64,000 nt of DNA from Cupriavidus pauculus (GTDB lineage Bacteria; Pseudomonadota; Gammaproteobacteria; Burkholderiales; Burkholderiaceae): positions 2,542,001 to 2,606,000 of the forward strand of contig NZ_CP044065.1 in NCBI RefSeq assembly GCF_008693385.1. The letters run 5' to 3'. Made by a program: the position numbers and the translations under genes. Below, one piece after another: positions 26,638-33,956 of this stretch. Within the stretch, counting starts at the first letter, position 1, and every line of letters starts with the position of its first letter. The notes beneath the pieces were generated by a model. The model was not told the DNA's origin. It ran no database searches and worked only from the letters and a program-made list of their open reading frames with translations.

Positions 26638-27142
26638 CGCTGCCACCCCGCTGCGCAGCCATGGCCTTCAGGCAATCCTCGGCCGTCCCGTGCACGAGCG
26701 TCACGCTGCACGCGAGCATCAGGTTCTTCGACAGTCCGAAGTCCTCCACCACATAGCCGCGCGCGTCGATCGCCTCGCCATCGGCGTCGATCGACGCGGT
26801 CACGCGTTCGCGCAGCGAGGACGCCTCGCTCGCGTAGCCCCAGACCGGCTTGCCCAGCGCCACCGCGTAGCCGACCTCGAATGCGGTGCCCGAATCCGGC
26901 TCGCCGGGGCCCCGGAAATCGTCGAGGTTCGCCATTACCGCATCCGCGCGATGCAGCAGCGCGATATTGGCCTCGTAGATCCACCGCGCGGTCTCGGGGC
27001 CCGTCATGCCGGCCGGCGCGGCCTGGTCGAGCGGGTACAGGCCCGTGAAGCCGTGATCGGCGCACAGCGCCTGGAGCCGCTTGCCGTAGTCGACCGCATC
27101 CTTGCGGAAGACGTCGAAGCCGGCGAGATAGATGGAGGTCAT
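26627..27142 (-). CDS. Nucleoside 2-deoxyribosyltransferase-family protein
   Basis: Predicted 171-residue enzyme of nucleotide salvage. It begins MTSIYLAGFDVF, the typical nucleotide-binding strand and loop, and carries the active-site region DFRGPGEPDSGTAFEVGYA, including the catalytic Glu in FEVG. The ATG at 27142 matches the family start; an upstream in-frame ATG would cross the modA promoter. It is divergent from modA. Substrate specificity cannot be read from sequence. Confidence 0.87.
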   Translation of the reverse strand: MTSIYLAGFDVFRKDAVDYGKRLQALCADHGFTGLYPLDQAAPAGMTGPETARWIYEANIALLHRADAVMANLDDFRGPGEPDSGTAFEVGYAVALGKPVWGYASEASSLRERVTASIDADGEAIDARGYVVEDFGLSKNLMLACSVTLVHGTAEDCLKAMAAQRGGSVRA

Positions 27143-27218
27143 GGGCAGACGCCGTGAAAAGGGATGGCGCAGCATAGCGCAGGGAAGCCGGATCCCGGGA
27201 GCCGATACCAAAGTCGGA

Positions 27219-27250
27219 TTGACCATCGTTATATACCGTCTTATATTGCG
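27219..27250 (+). promoter_or_regulatory. modABC promoter overlapped by a ModE box
   Basis: TTGACC (27219-27224) and TATATT (27242-27247) are 17 bp apart. Covering the spacer and -10 is CGTTATATA-N6-TATATTGCG (27227-27250), a near-perfect inverted repeat matching the known ModE operator (CGnTATATA-N6-TATATAnCG type). ModE bound to molybdate would block this promoter. The modE gene lies 3 kb downstream. Confidence 0.85.
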
Positions 27251-27304
27251 CATGTGCCGCGCTGCGGCGTCCGAGTCATTTTCCCTGCCCGAACTTCTCT
27301 AACC

Positions 27305-28078
27305 ATGCCTTCCACGCCCCGCTTCCTGCGCCGGACGATCGGCGCCGCCGCGCTTGCCGCCCTGACCCTGACCGCCCCGTCGGCCTTTGCCGCCGACCTC
27401 GTGGTGTCGGCCGCCGCCAGCCTGACGAACGCCTTCAAGACCCTGGCCGAGCAGTTCGAGAAGTCCCACCCCGACACCAGGGTGGTGCTCAACTTCGGGG
27501 CGTCGGACGTGCTGATGCAGCAGATCGTCAAGGGCGCGCCGGCGGACGTGTTTGCCTCCGCCGACCAGGATGCGATGAACAGGGCCGAAAGCGAAAAGGT
27601 TGTGCAACCCGCCTCGCGCAAGGACTTTGCCGCGAACCAGATCGTGCTGATCGTGCCCGGCGACAGCAAGCTCGGCATCACGTCGCTCAAGGACCTGACC
27701 AGGGCCGACGTGAAGCGCATCGCCTATGGCAACCCGTCTTCGGTTCCCGTGGGCCGCTACACCAGGGGCGCGCTGGAAGCCGAACACCTGTGGGATGCCG
27801 TGGCCGCCAAGGGCGTGCCCGCGCAGAATGTGCGCCAGAGCCTGGACTACGTGGCCCGCGGCGAAGTCGATGCCGGCTTCGTGTTCGCCACCGACGCCAC
27901 CGTGATGCCGGACAAGGTCAAGGTCGCCGTCCGCGTGCCGAACCGCACGCCCGTGACGTACCCGATCGCGATCGTCGCGCAGACGAAGCAGGCCGCCTCG
28001 GCCAACGCGTTCGTGAACTACGTGCTGTCGGCCGATGGCCAGGCCGTGCTCGCGCGCTATGGCTTCCTGAAGCCCTGA
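27305..28078 (+). CDS. modA: Molybdate-binding periplasmic protein ModA
   Basis: Solute-binding protein of the molybdate ABC transporter, 257 residues. The signal peptide is residues 1-28 (cleavage after AFA). The mature protein starts ADLVVSAAASLTNAF, the ModA oxyanion-binding start. Other family segments include GAPADVFASADQ and the DAGFVFATDA loop. The ATG at 27305 directly precedes the signal peptide. It is first of modABC, behind a ModE-controlled promoter. Confidence 0.96.
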   Translation: MPSTPRFLRRTIGAAALAALTLTAPSAFAADLVVSAAASLTNAFKTLAEQFEKSHPDTRVVLNFGASDVLMQQIVKGAPADVFASADQDAMNRAESEKVVQPASRKDFAANQIVLIVPGDSKLGITSLKDLTRADVKRIAYGNPSSVPVGRYTRGALEAEHLWDAVAAKGVPAQNVRQSLDYVARGEVDAGFVFATDATVMPDKVKVAVRVPNRTPVTYPIAIVAQTKQAASANAFVNYVLSADGQAVLARYGFLKP

Positions 28079-28102
28079 TCCGAACGCATCGACGAGGCCG
28101 AT

Positions 28103-28840
28103 ATGGATGCCGTCTGGATTCCGCTGCTGCTGTCGCTGAAGGTGGCGGGATGGGCCACGCTGCTCAATAGCGTGCTCGGGGTGGCCGCGGCGTACGCACT
28201 CGCGCGCTGGCGCTCGTCGGCGCGCGACGTCGTCGACGCCATCCTGACGCTCCCGCTCGTGCTGCCGCCGACCGTGCTTGGCTACTACCTGCTCGTGCTC
28301 GTGGGCCGGCGCGGGGTGTTCGGCGCATGGCTGTCGTCCGTCGGCATCGAACTCGTGTTCACGTGGCAGGGCGCGGTACTCGCCTCGACCGTGGTCGCAT
28401 TCCCGCTCGTGCTCAAGTCCGCCCGCGCGGCCTTCGAAGGGGTCGATCATCAGCTCGAGAACGCCGCGCGCGTGCTCGGCGTCTCCGAGGCAGGCATCTT
28501 CTTCCGCGTCACGCTGCCGATGGCGGCGCGCGGCATCATCGCGGGCGTACTGCTCGCGTTCGCGCGCGCGCTCGGCGAGTTCGGCGCCACGCTGATGATC
28601 GCGGGCAACCTGCCCGGCCGCACGCAGACGCTCTCGGTGGCCATCTACGAAGCGGTGCAGGCCGGCGACGACAACACGGCCAATCTGCTCGTGCTGATCA
28701 CCTCGGTCACCTGCGTGGTGTTGCTGGTCGCCGCCGGCCGGCTCGTGCCGCCCGTCGCGCGCGGCGCCTCCGACGTCTACGAACCCCGGCGCTTCCGCGC
28801 CCGCGCGCGCAAGGCCGCGTCGCCTGCCGTCCCCAAGTGA
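28103..28840 (+). CDS. modB: Molybdate ABC transporter permease ModB
   Basis: Inner-membrane permease of 245 residues with five to six helices, the family start LPLVLPPTVLGYYLL (about 49-63) and the EAA loop around ARALGEFGATLM, which contacts ModC. It lies 24 bp after modA and 7 bp before modC in the same operon. Confidence 0.96.
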   Translation: MDAVWIPLLLSLKVAGWATLLNSVLGVAAAYALARWRSSARDVVDAILTLPLVLPPTVLGYYLLVLVGRRGVFGAWLSSVGIELVFTWQGAVLASTVVAFPLVLKSARAAFEGVDHQLENAARVLGVSEAGIFFRVTLPMAARGIIAGVLLAFARALGEFGATLMIAGNLPGRTQTLSVAIYEAVQAGDDNTANLLVLITSVTCVVLLVAAGRLVPPVARGASDVYEPRRFRARARKAASPAVPK

Positions 28841-28847
28841 GCCCCCC

Positions 28848-29570
28848 ATGAGCATGCATGTCTCGCTGCGCAAGCACATGACCTCGGGCGACCGCGAGTT
28901 CGCGCTCGATATCGACTTCACATCGGACAGCCGGCGCATCGCGCTGTTCGGCCAGTCCGGCGCGGGCAAGAGCCTGACGCTGCGCGCGATTGCGGGGCTG
29001 CTCGCGCCCGATAGCGGCCGCATCGTGCTGAACGGCCGCACGCTGTTCGACAGCGAAGCGGGCATCGACGTCCGGCCGCAGGAGCGCCGCGTCGCCTATC
29101 TCTTCCAGGATTACGCGCTGTTTCCGCACCTGACCGTCGCGCAGAACATCGCCTTCGGTCTCGAGCATGGCTGGCGCAATCCGCGGCGCCGCGCGCGCTA
29201 TGCGCAGGCGGACCGCTGGATCGATGCATTCAGCCTGCGCGAGATCGTGGGCCAGTATCCGTCGCAGATCTCCGGCGGCCAGAAGCAACGCGTGGCCCTT
29301 GCGCGCGCGCTGGTTGCGCAACCGGACACCGTGCTGCTCGACGAACCGTTCTCGGCGCTCGATCCCGCGCTGCGCGCGCATATGCGCAACGAGTTGCGCG
29401 CGCTGCAGAGCAGCCTCGACGTGCCGATGGTCGTGATCTCCCATGACCCCGAGGACGTCGAGGTTCTGGCCGATCATGTGCTGGAAGTCCGCGACGGCCG
29501 CATCGTTGCCGGCGGCTACGCCACCCCCCCTCGCCCGACGCCACTGCCCGTCGGCACGGAACTCGCGTAA
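28848..29570 (+). CDS. modC: Molybdate ABC transporter ATPase ModC (short form)
   Basis: ATP-binding subunit with Walker A GQSGAGKS, Q-loop in YLFQDYALFPHL, signature ISGGQKQRVALARAL, Walker B VLLDEPFSALDP and switch His in VISHDPED. At 240 residues it ends soon after the ATPase core. The C-terminal molbindin (TOBE/Mop) domain of the ~350-residue E. coli type is absent, so intracellular molybdate sensing probably rests on ModE alone. Confidence 0.95.
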   Translation: MSMHVSLRKHMTSGDREFALDIDFTSDSRRIALFGQSGAGKSLTLRAIAGLLAPDSGRIVLNGRTLFDSEAGIDVRPQERRVAYLFQDYALFPHLTVAQNIAFGLEHGWRNPRRRARYAQADRWIDAFSLREIVGQYPSQISGGQKQRVALARALVAQPDTVLLDEPFSALDPALRAHMRNELRALQSSLDVPMVVISHDPEDVEVLADHVLEVRDGRIVAGGYATPPRPTPLPVGTELA

Positions 29571-29625
29571 GCGATCGCGCACACCCGTGCGCGCGGGTAC
29601 ATGAAGGTCGAGGAACGGCCGCCCT

Positions 29626-29760
29626 ATGGCATCAGGAACGCGCTGGTACGACGCGTGGTGCAGTCACATGATCGGCTCGGACAACGATCTCAAGATGGTG
29701 GCGTCGCGGGTGCGGGACTTCCTGCTCGCGCATCCGGCCGCCCTGCCGGCTTCCCGCTAG
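29626..29760 (+). CDS. Small protein of 44 residues, unknown
   Basis: Short frame between modC and the CYTH gene. It starts MASGTRWYDAWCSHMIGSD, is soluble and amphipathic, and has a predicted C-terminal helix. After the first three codons nearly all third positions are G or C, as in the neighbouring genes, which supports real coding. An AGGAA lies about 10 nt before the ATG. It does not resemble a family I know; it may be a last gene of the mod operon or chance. Confidence 0.4.
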   Translation: MASGTRWYDAWCSHMIGSDNDLKMVASRVRDFLLAHPAALPASR

Positions 29761-29772
29761 ACCGCGCCCGGG

Positions 29773-30288
29773 TCAGCGGTTCGCGCGCAGCAGGTCCACA
29801 TACGCGCCGTCGATCAGCCTTGCGCGATCGACACCGAGCGCATCCATCAGCGTATGGGCTTCGGCCACGCCCGCCTCGGCCGCTTCGTCATCGGCCAGCA
29901 CCACTTCCAGTTCGAGAAAGTCGCCGAGCCCCTCCACGCGGTCCAGGTGCACGCGCGTACGGCCGACGAGGAACAGCGTGCGCACCTTCCTGACACGGCC
30001 GCCCTCGCCATGCGCGGCGGCGAGTGCCGCGCGCAGCGTGTCGGGCGACGCCGTCGGCGACAGGATGTAGAAGCTCTCTTTCGGCCCGGTCTGGTCCGGG
30101 CGCGCGTAGAAGATCAATTCCCCTCGCGACGCATCGAACGCGCGCAGCTTCAGACGTCCATTCGCGCATGGAAAGAACGTATCGTCCTGTTCGATGCGCT
30201 CGGGGCCGTGCTGCGCGAGGGCCGCCGCGCGCGGCGCCACGGCCTCGACGCTGTCGATGCGGGCCTTGATCTCGATATTGCGTGCCAT
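29773..30288 (-). CDS. CYTH-domain protein (class IV adenylate cyclase / triphosphatase family)
   Basis: Single-domain CYTH protein of 171 residues, beginning MARNIEIKAR, where ExExK-like acidic and basic residues of the tunnel begin. Later strands carry KLRAF, RVHLDRVEGLGDFLELEV and a C-terminal YVDLL. Family members bind triphosphates with metal (CyaB cyclase, thiamine-triphosphatase, inorganic triphosphatase). The 'VEGLGDFLELE' segment is typical of CyaB-like proteins, but the activity cannot be decided. It lies just downstream of modE on the same strand. Confidence 0.85.
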   Translation of the reverse strand: MARNIEIKARIDSVEAVAPRAAALAQHGPERIEQDDTFFPCANGRLKLRAFDASRGELIFYARPDQTGPKESFYILSPTASPDTLRAALAAAHGEGGRVRKVRTLFLVGRTRVHLDRVEGLGDFLELEVVLADDEAAEAGVAEAHTLMDALGVDRARLIDGAYVDLLRANR

Positions 30289-30321
30289 GCGGGAACTCCT
30301 TCGCCAACAGAGCCGCGCATT

Positions 30322-31137
30322 CTACAGCGTGCCGACGATCACGCTCGATGCCTTGAAGATCGCGATGGCGCGCGCGCCTTCGGCCAGCGCCAGATCGCCG
30401 ATGGCCGTGCCGGGCACGATCGCCGCCACGGTACCGCCGCCGTCGAGCGCAAGCACGACTTCCGCGTTGACCGCACCGGGAACGATGCGCGACACCACGC
30501 CCGGCAGCTGGTTGCTCGCCGACAGCCTGCCCTCGGGATCGGGCAGGCCGATCAGGACCGATGACGCCTTGATCAGCCCGAAGGCCTCCACGCCCGGCGC
30601 GAGCTCGAGCGTCTCGGTGCTCTCGCGCGTGATCGTGGCGACGATCGCCTGTCCGCCCGGCAGCCGCAGCGTGATCTCGTCATTGACCGCGCCTGTTCGG
30701 ACCGCTTCCACCTGCCCGAACAGCTTGTTGCGCGCGCTCGTGCGCACGGTGAAGCGCCGCATGAGCTCGAGGTCCTGTCCGCTTGCCACATCGCCGCCGA
30801 GCGTGCCCGTCTCGGCCTGCGCGCCGAGCCACGCGACAAAGCGCCGGTGCTCGGCCTCGAGCGTGCGATAGGTGCGGATCAGCTGCTCCGCGCGATCGGT
30901 GAGCCGCGTGCCGCCCCCGCCCTTGCCGCCTGCCGCGCGGGCCACGAGCGGCTCGCCGGCGCTGTTGTTCATCGCGTCGATGGCATCCCACGCGGCCTTG
31001 TAGCTGAGCCCCACCGCGCGCGCGGCCGCGGTGATCGAGCCTTGTTCGCCGATCGCGGCCAGCAGGGCGATGCGATCCTTGCCGCCCCACTCGCGGGCAC
31101 CGGCCCGGAACCAGATCGCGCCTTCGAGTTCTAGCAT
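30322..31137 (-). CDS. modE: Molybdate-responsive transcriptional regulator ModE
   Basis: Represses modABC and tunes Mo-enzyme genes when molybdate is present. The 271 residues comprise an N-terminal LysR-like winged HTH (GSITAAARAVGLSYKAAWDAI) and two molbindin (Mop) domains starting at TSARNKLFGQV (about 138) and LSASNQLPGVV (about 206), each ending in KASSV. The ATG at 31137 opens the conserved start MLELEGAIWFRAG. The frame continues upstream but is not conserved-looking. Its likely target box lies at 27227-27250. Confidence 0.95.
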   Translation of the reverse strand: MLELEGAIWFRAGAREWGGKDRIALLAAIGEQGSITAAARAVGLSYKAAWDAIDAMNNSAGEPLVARAAGGKGGGGTRLTDRAEQLIRTYRTLEAEHRRFVAWLGAQAETGTLGGDVASGQDLELMRRFTVRTSARNKLFGQVEAVRTGAVNDEITLRLPGGQAIVATITRESTETLELAPGVEAFGLIKASSVLIGLPDPEGRLSASNQLPGVVSRIVPGAVNAEVVLALDGGGTVAAIVPGTAIGDLALAEGARAIAIFKASSVIVGTL

Positions 31138-31308
31138 GATGGGTGTCGGAGAGTTCTGTCGAAGAATGGTTGCGATGGTAGCGCGAATGCCCGCCGCGCC
31201 CGCAAATGGACAGAATCTGACCGGAATCAAACCGATCGTGCGCCGCCGGCTTGGCATGCCGAACGCCGCTTTCCATAATGGAGGGGCATCCGATGACGGG
31301 AGGCCCCC

Positions 31309-32358
31309 ATGCAGATCTCGCTGTCCAGCGCCCAGCGCTTCGCGCGCGACATCCTCGTCGCGCAGTCCGTCCCCGCCGATATTGCCGACGACGTCGCCCA
31401 CCACCTCGTCGAATCGGACCGCTGCGGCTATGCCAGCCACGGCCTCTCGATCCTGCCGAGCTATCGCACGGCGCTCGAGGCGAACACCGTGAATCGCACG
31501 GGCCGCGCCGAATGCGTGATGGACCGCGGCTCGCTGATGGTGTTCGACGGCCACGGCGGCTTCGGCCAGCATGTGGGCAAGGCCGTAATGGCCACCGCGA
31601 TCGCGCGCGTGCGCGAGCACGGGCACTGCCTCGTCACGCTGCGCCAGTCGCACCATCTCGGCCGCATGGGCCATTACGGCGAAATGGTCGCCGCCGAAGG
31701 CTGCGTGCTGCTGTGCTTCACCAACGTGATCAACCGCCCGCCGATGGTCGCGCCGTTCGGCGGCCGCGTCGCGCGCCTGACGACCAATCCGCTGTGCTTC
31801 GCGGGCCCGATGCCGAATGGCCGGCCGCCGCTCGTGCTCGATATCGCGACAAGCGCGATCGCGCTCAACAAGGCCCGCGTGCTGGCGGAAAAAGGCGAGC
31901 CGGCGCCCGAGCGCAGCATCATCGATGCCGACGGCAATCCGACGACCGACGCCAGCGTGATGTTCGCCGATCCGCCCGGCGCCCTGCTGCCGTTCGGCGG
32001 CCACAAGGGCTATGCGCTCGGCGTGGTGGCGGAACTGCTGGCCGGCGTGCTGTCCGGTGGCGGCACCATCCGCCCCGATGCGCCGCCCGGCGGCGTGGCC
32101 ACCAACAACCTCTTCGCGGTGCTGCTGAACCCCGAGCTCGATCTCGGTCTGCCGTGGCAAAGCGCCGAGGTGGAATCGTTTATCGAGTACCTGCAGGCCA
32201 CGCCCACCGCGCCGGGGTTCGATCGCGTCCAGTATCCGGGCGAGTACGAAGCCGCGTGCCGCGCCGCGGCGGCGACGCATCTCGAGATCGACGATCGCAT
32301 CTGGCAGAACCTCGACAAGCTTGCACGGACCGTTGGCGTCGAGACGCCGCGCGGATAA
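31309..32358 (+). CDS. Ldh-family NAD(P)-dependent oxidoreductase (malate/L-lactate dehydrogenase type 2)
   Basis: Cytosolic oxidoreductase of 349 residues in the Ldh_2 family (malate, sulfolactate, ureidoglycolate and delta-1-piperideine/pyrroline-2-carboxylate enzymes). Signatures include GYASHGLSILP, the His in QSHHLGRMGHYGE, PFGG, TNPLCFAGP and PFGGHKGYAL. A good GGGAGG ribosome site precedes the ATG. The substrate is not clear from sequence or context. The upstream gap to modE contains a short palindrome TCCATAATGGA (31272-31282). Confidence 0.88.
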   Translation: MQISLSSAQRFARDILVAQSVPADIADDVAHHLVESDRCGYASHGLSILPSYRTALEANTVNRTGRAECVMDRGSLMVFDGHGGFGQHVGKAVMATAIARVREHGHCLVTLRQSHHLGRMGHYGEMVAAEGCVLLCFTNVINRPPMVAPFGGRVARLTTNPLCFAGPMPNGRPPLVLDIATSAIALNKARVLAEKGEPAPERSIIDADGNPTTDASVMFADPPGALLPFGGHKGYALGVVAELLAGVLSGGGTIRPDAPPGGVATNNLFAVLLNPELDLGLPWQSAEVESFIEYLQATPTAPGFDRVQYPGEYEAACRAAAATHLEIDDRIWQNLDKLARTVGVETPRG

Positions 32359-32380
32359 GCCAGCACCGGGTGATGGCACA

Positions 32381-33085
32381 ATGTGGCCCATGCAACGTCT
32401 CTGGTCCGCCTTCGTCAAGTTCGTCCTGCTCGCCATCGTCGGCGGGGCGCTGCTGATCGCGTTCACCGTGATCATGGCCAGCCGTCAGCTGCCGTCGCTC
32501 GACGCGCTGACCGCGTTCCGCGCCTCGCCCGGATACGTGCCGCTCGCGCAGTTCCCGCCCACGCTGCCCGAAGCCGTGGTCGCGATCGAGGACGACCGCT
32601 TCTACATCCACGATGGCATCGACTATGTAGGCGTGATGCGCGCCGGCATCGCCAACCTCTCCGACGAACTGTCGCAGGGCGCATCGACGATCACGATGCA
32701 GGTGGCGCGCAACTTCTTCCTTTCGCGGCAGAAGACGTACACGCGCAAGCTCTACGAGGCGTTGCTCGCCTACCGCATCGAAAGCGCGCTGAGCAAGAAC
32801 GAGATCCTCGAGCTGTATCTCAACAAGATCTACCTGGGCCAGGGCGCGTACGGCTTCGGCGAGGCCGCCGAGACCTATTTCGGCAAGCCCGTGGCGCAGC
32901 TCACGCTGGCCGAATGCGCGATGCTCGCCGGCCTGCCCAAGGCGCCGTCGGCCAACAATCCCGTGGTCAACCCGCGCCGCGCACGCCAGCGCCAGAGCTA
33001 TATCCTGCTGCGCATGCTCGAGCTCGGTCGCATCACGCGCGGCCAGTACGACGCCGCGCTGCTCGAGCCGCTGCGGCTGCGCTAG
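32381..33085 (+). CDS. Stand-alone GT51 peptidoglycan glycosyltransferase, PBP1a-like
   Basis: Membrane-anchored glycan-chain polymerase of 234 residues. One N-terminal helix (about 11-33) is followed by a GT51 domain with catalytic Glu70 in AIEDDRFYIHDG, GASTITMQVARNFFL, and LNKIYLGQGAYGFGEAAETYF. The sequence is closer in style to the N-terminal half of bifunctional PBP1a than to MtgA, yet it stops naturally after the GT51 domain with no transpeptidase remnant downstream. An ATG at 32390 is an alternative start. It follows the Ldh gene by 22 bp and may be cotranscribed. Confidence 0.85.
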   Translation: MWPMQRLWSAFVKFVLLAIVGGALLIAFTVIMASRQLPSLDALTAFRASPGYVPLAQFPPTLPEAVVAIEDDRFYIHDGIDYVGVMRAGIANLSDELSQGASTITMQVARNFFLSRQKTYTRKLYEALLAYRIESALSKNEILELYLNKIYLGQGAYGFGEAAETYFGKPVAQLTLAECAMLAGLPKAPSANNPVVNPRRARQRQSYILLRMLELGRITRGQYDAALLEPLRLR

Positions 33086-33110
33086 CGCGCGCACCGGTCC
33101 CCTTCCCCGC

Positions 33111-33140
33111 AACGTGTCAGCGCGTGTCAGTGCGTGTCAG
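33111..33140 (+). repeat. 10-bp direct repeat, three copies
   Basis: CGTGTCAG recurs at exactly 10-bp steps (33113, 33123, 33133) before the mgtC-like gene, one helical turn apart. It could be a binding array or a chance slippage product. Confidence 0.7.
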
Positions 33141-33209
33141 CGCGCGCCCGACTGCGGACAGTCATGCGCCCATGCTAGCGTCTGGCATCGCAACTGCGGG
33201 AGCCAGATC

Positions 33210-33695
33210 ATGGAAGGTGTGTGGGGTGATATCTACAGCACGATCCGGGCCGAATTCGCCGACGTCCCGAATATCAAGGAGCTGACGCGCCTGCTGCTGC
33301 GTCTTACGCTCGCGGTGGCGCTCGGCGGCCTGATTGGCTGGGAACGCGAAGCGGCCGGCAAGGCGGCCGGCCTCCGCACGCATATGATGGTCGCGCTCGG
33401 GTCGGCGCTGTTCGTGCTGGTCCCGCTTCAGGCCGGCGTGCCGCTGGCCGATATGAGCCGCGTGTTGCAGGGCCTGACGGCCGGCATCGGCTTTATCGGC
33501 GCCGGCGCGATCATCAAGCAGGCGAGCAAGGACGACGTCAGCGAAAGCGATGTCCGCGGCCTGACGACCGCCGCGAGCATCTGGACCGTCGCGGCAATCG
33601 GCGTCGCCTGCGGCCTCGGCCGCGAAATGACGGCCGTGGTCGCGACGGTGTTCAGCCTCGTGATCCTCCAGCTGCTCTACGCCTTCAAGAAGTAA
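33210..33695 (+). CDS. MgtC/SapB-family membrane protein
   Basis: Inner-membrane protein of 161 residues with four to five helices and family motifs GGLIGWEREAAGKAAGLRTHM and GIGFIGAGAI, then TTAASIWTVAAIGVACG. MgtC-type proteins are linked to growth at low magnesium and to F-ATPase control. This one is the short SapB type without a long C-terminal domain. The ATG at 33210 follows GGGAG. It converges on fdsD with a 4-bp gap. Confidence 0.9.
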   Translation: MEGVWGDIYSTIRAEFADVPNIKELTRLLLRLTLAVALGGLIGWEREAAGKAAGLRTHMMVALGSALFVLVPLQAGVPLADMSRVLQGLTAGIGFIGAGAIIKQASKDDVSESDVRGLTTAASIWTVAAIGVACGLGREMTAVVATVFSLVILQLLYAFKK

Positions 33696-33699
33696 CGGC

Positions 33700-33951
33700 T
33701 CAGGAAGCCACGGCCACCGGCGCCGGCTCCAGGCTGGCCCGATGCGCGGCGATGGCTTCGCGCACGATCGGATCCAGCCCTTCTCCACCCTCGGTGGCAT
33801 CGACGTGCGCGAGCAGCGCGCGGCGCATGCGCGGCTCCCAGAATCGCTTGATATGGCTCGCGATATCGCCAATGGCCTCGGTGCGATCGGGCATCGCCTC
33901 GAAGAAGCTGCCGATCTGGTTGGCCATCTTGATCAGGTTCTCGATATGCAT
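33700..33951 (-). CDS. fdsD: Formate dehydrogenase delta subunit FdsD
   Basis: Small 83-residue subunit of the soluble NAD-dependent formate dehydrogenase, matching the FdsD family start MHIENLIKMANQIGSFF and the segment IASHIKRFWEPRMR. It starts 5 nt after the fdsA stop. In the C. necator operon fdsC lies between fdsA and fdsD; here it is absent. Confidence 0.93.
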   Translation of the reverse strand: MHIENLIKMANQIGSFFEAMPDRTEAIGDIASHIKRFWEPRMRRALLAHVDATEGGEGLDPIVREAIAAHRASLEPAPVAVAS

Positions 33952-33956
33952 GGCCG

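Noticed and set aside
29601..29993. Plus-strand frame of 130 codons after modC
   Set aside because: Arg/Pro-rich and mostly antisense to the CYTH gene. The 44-codon frame at 29626 has better codon use.
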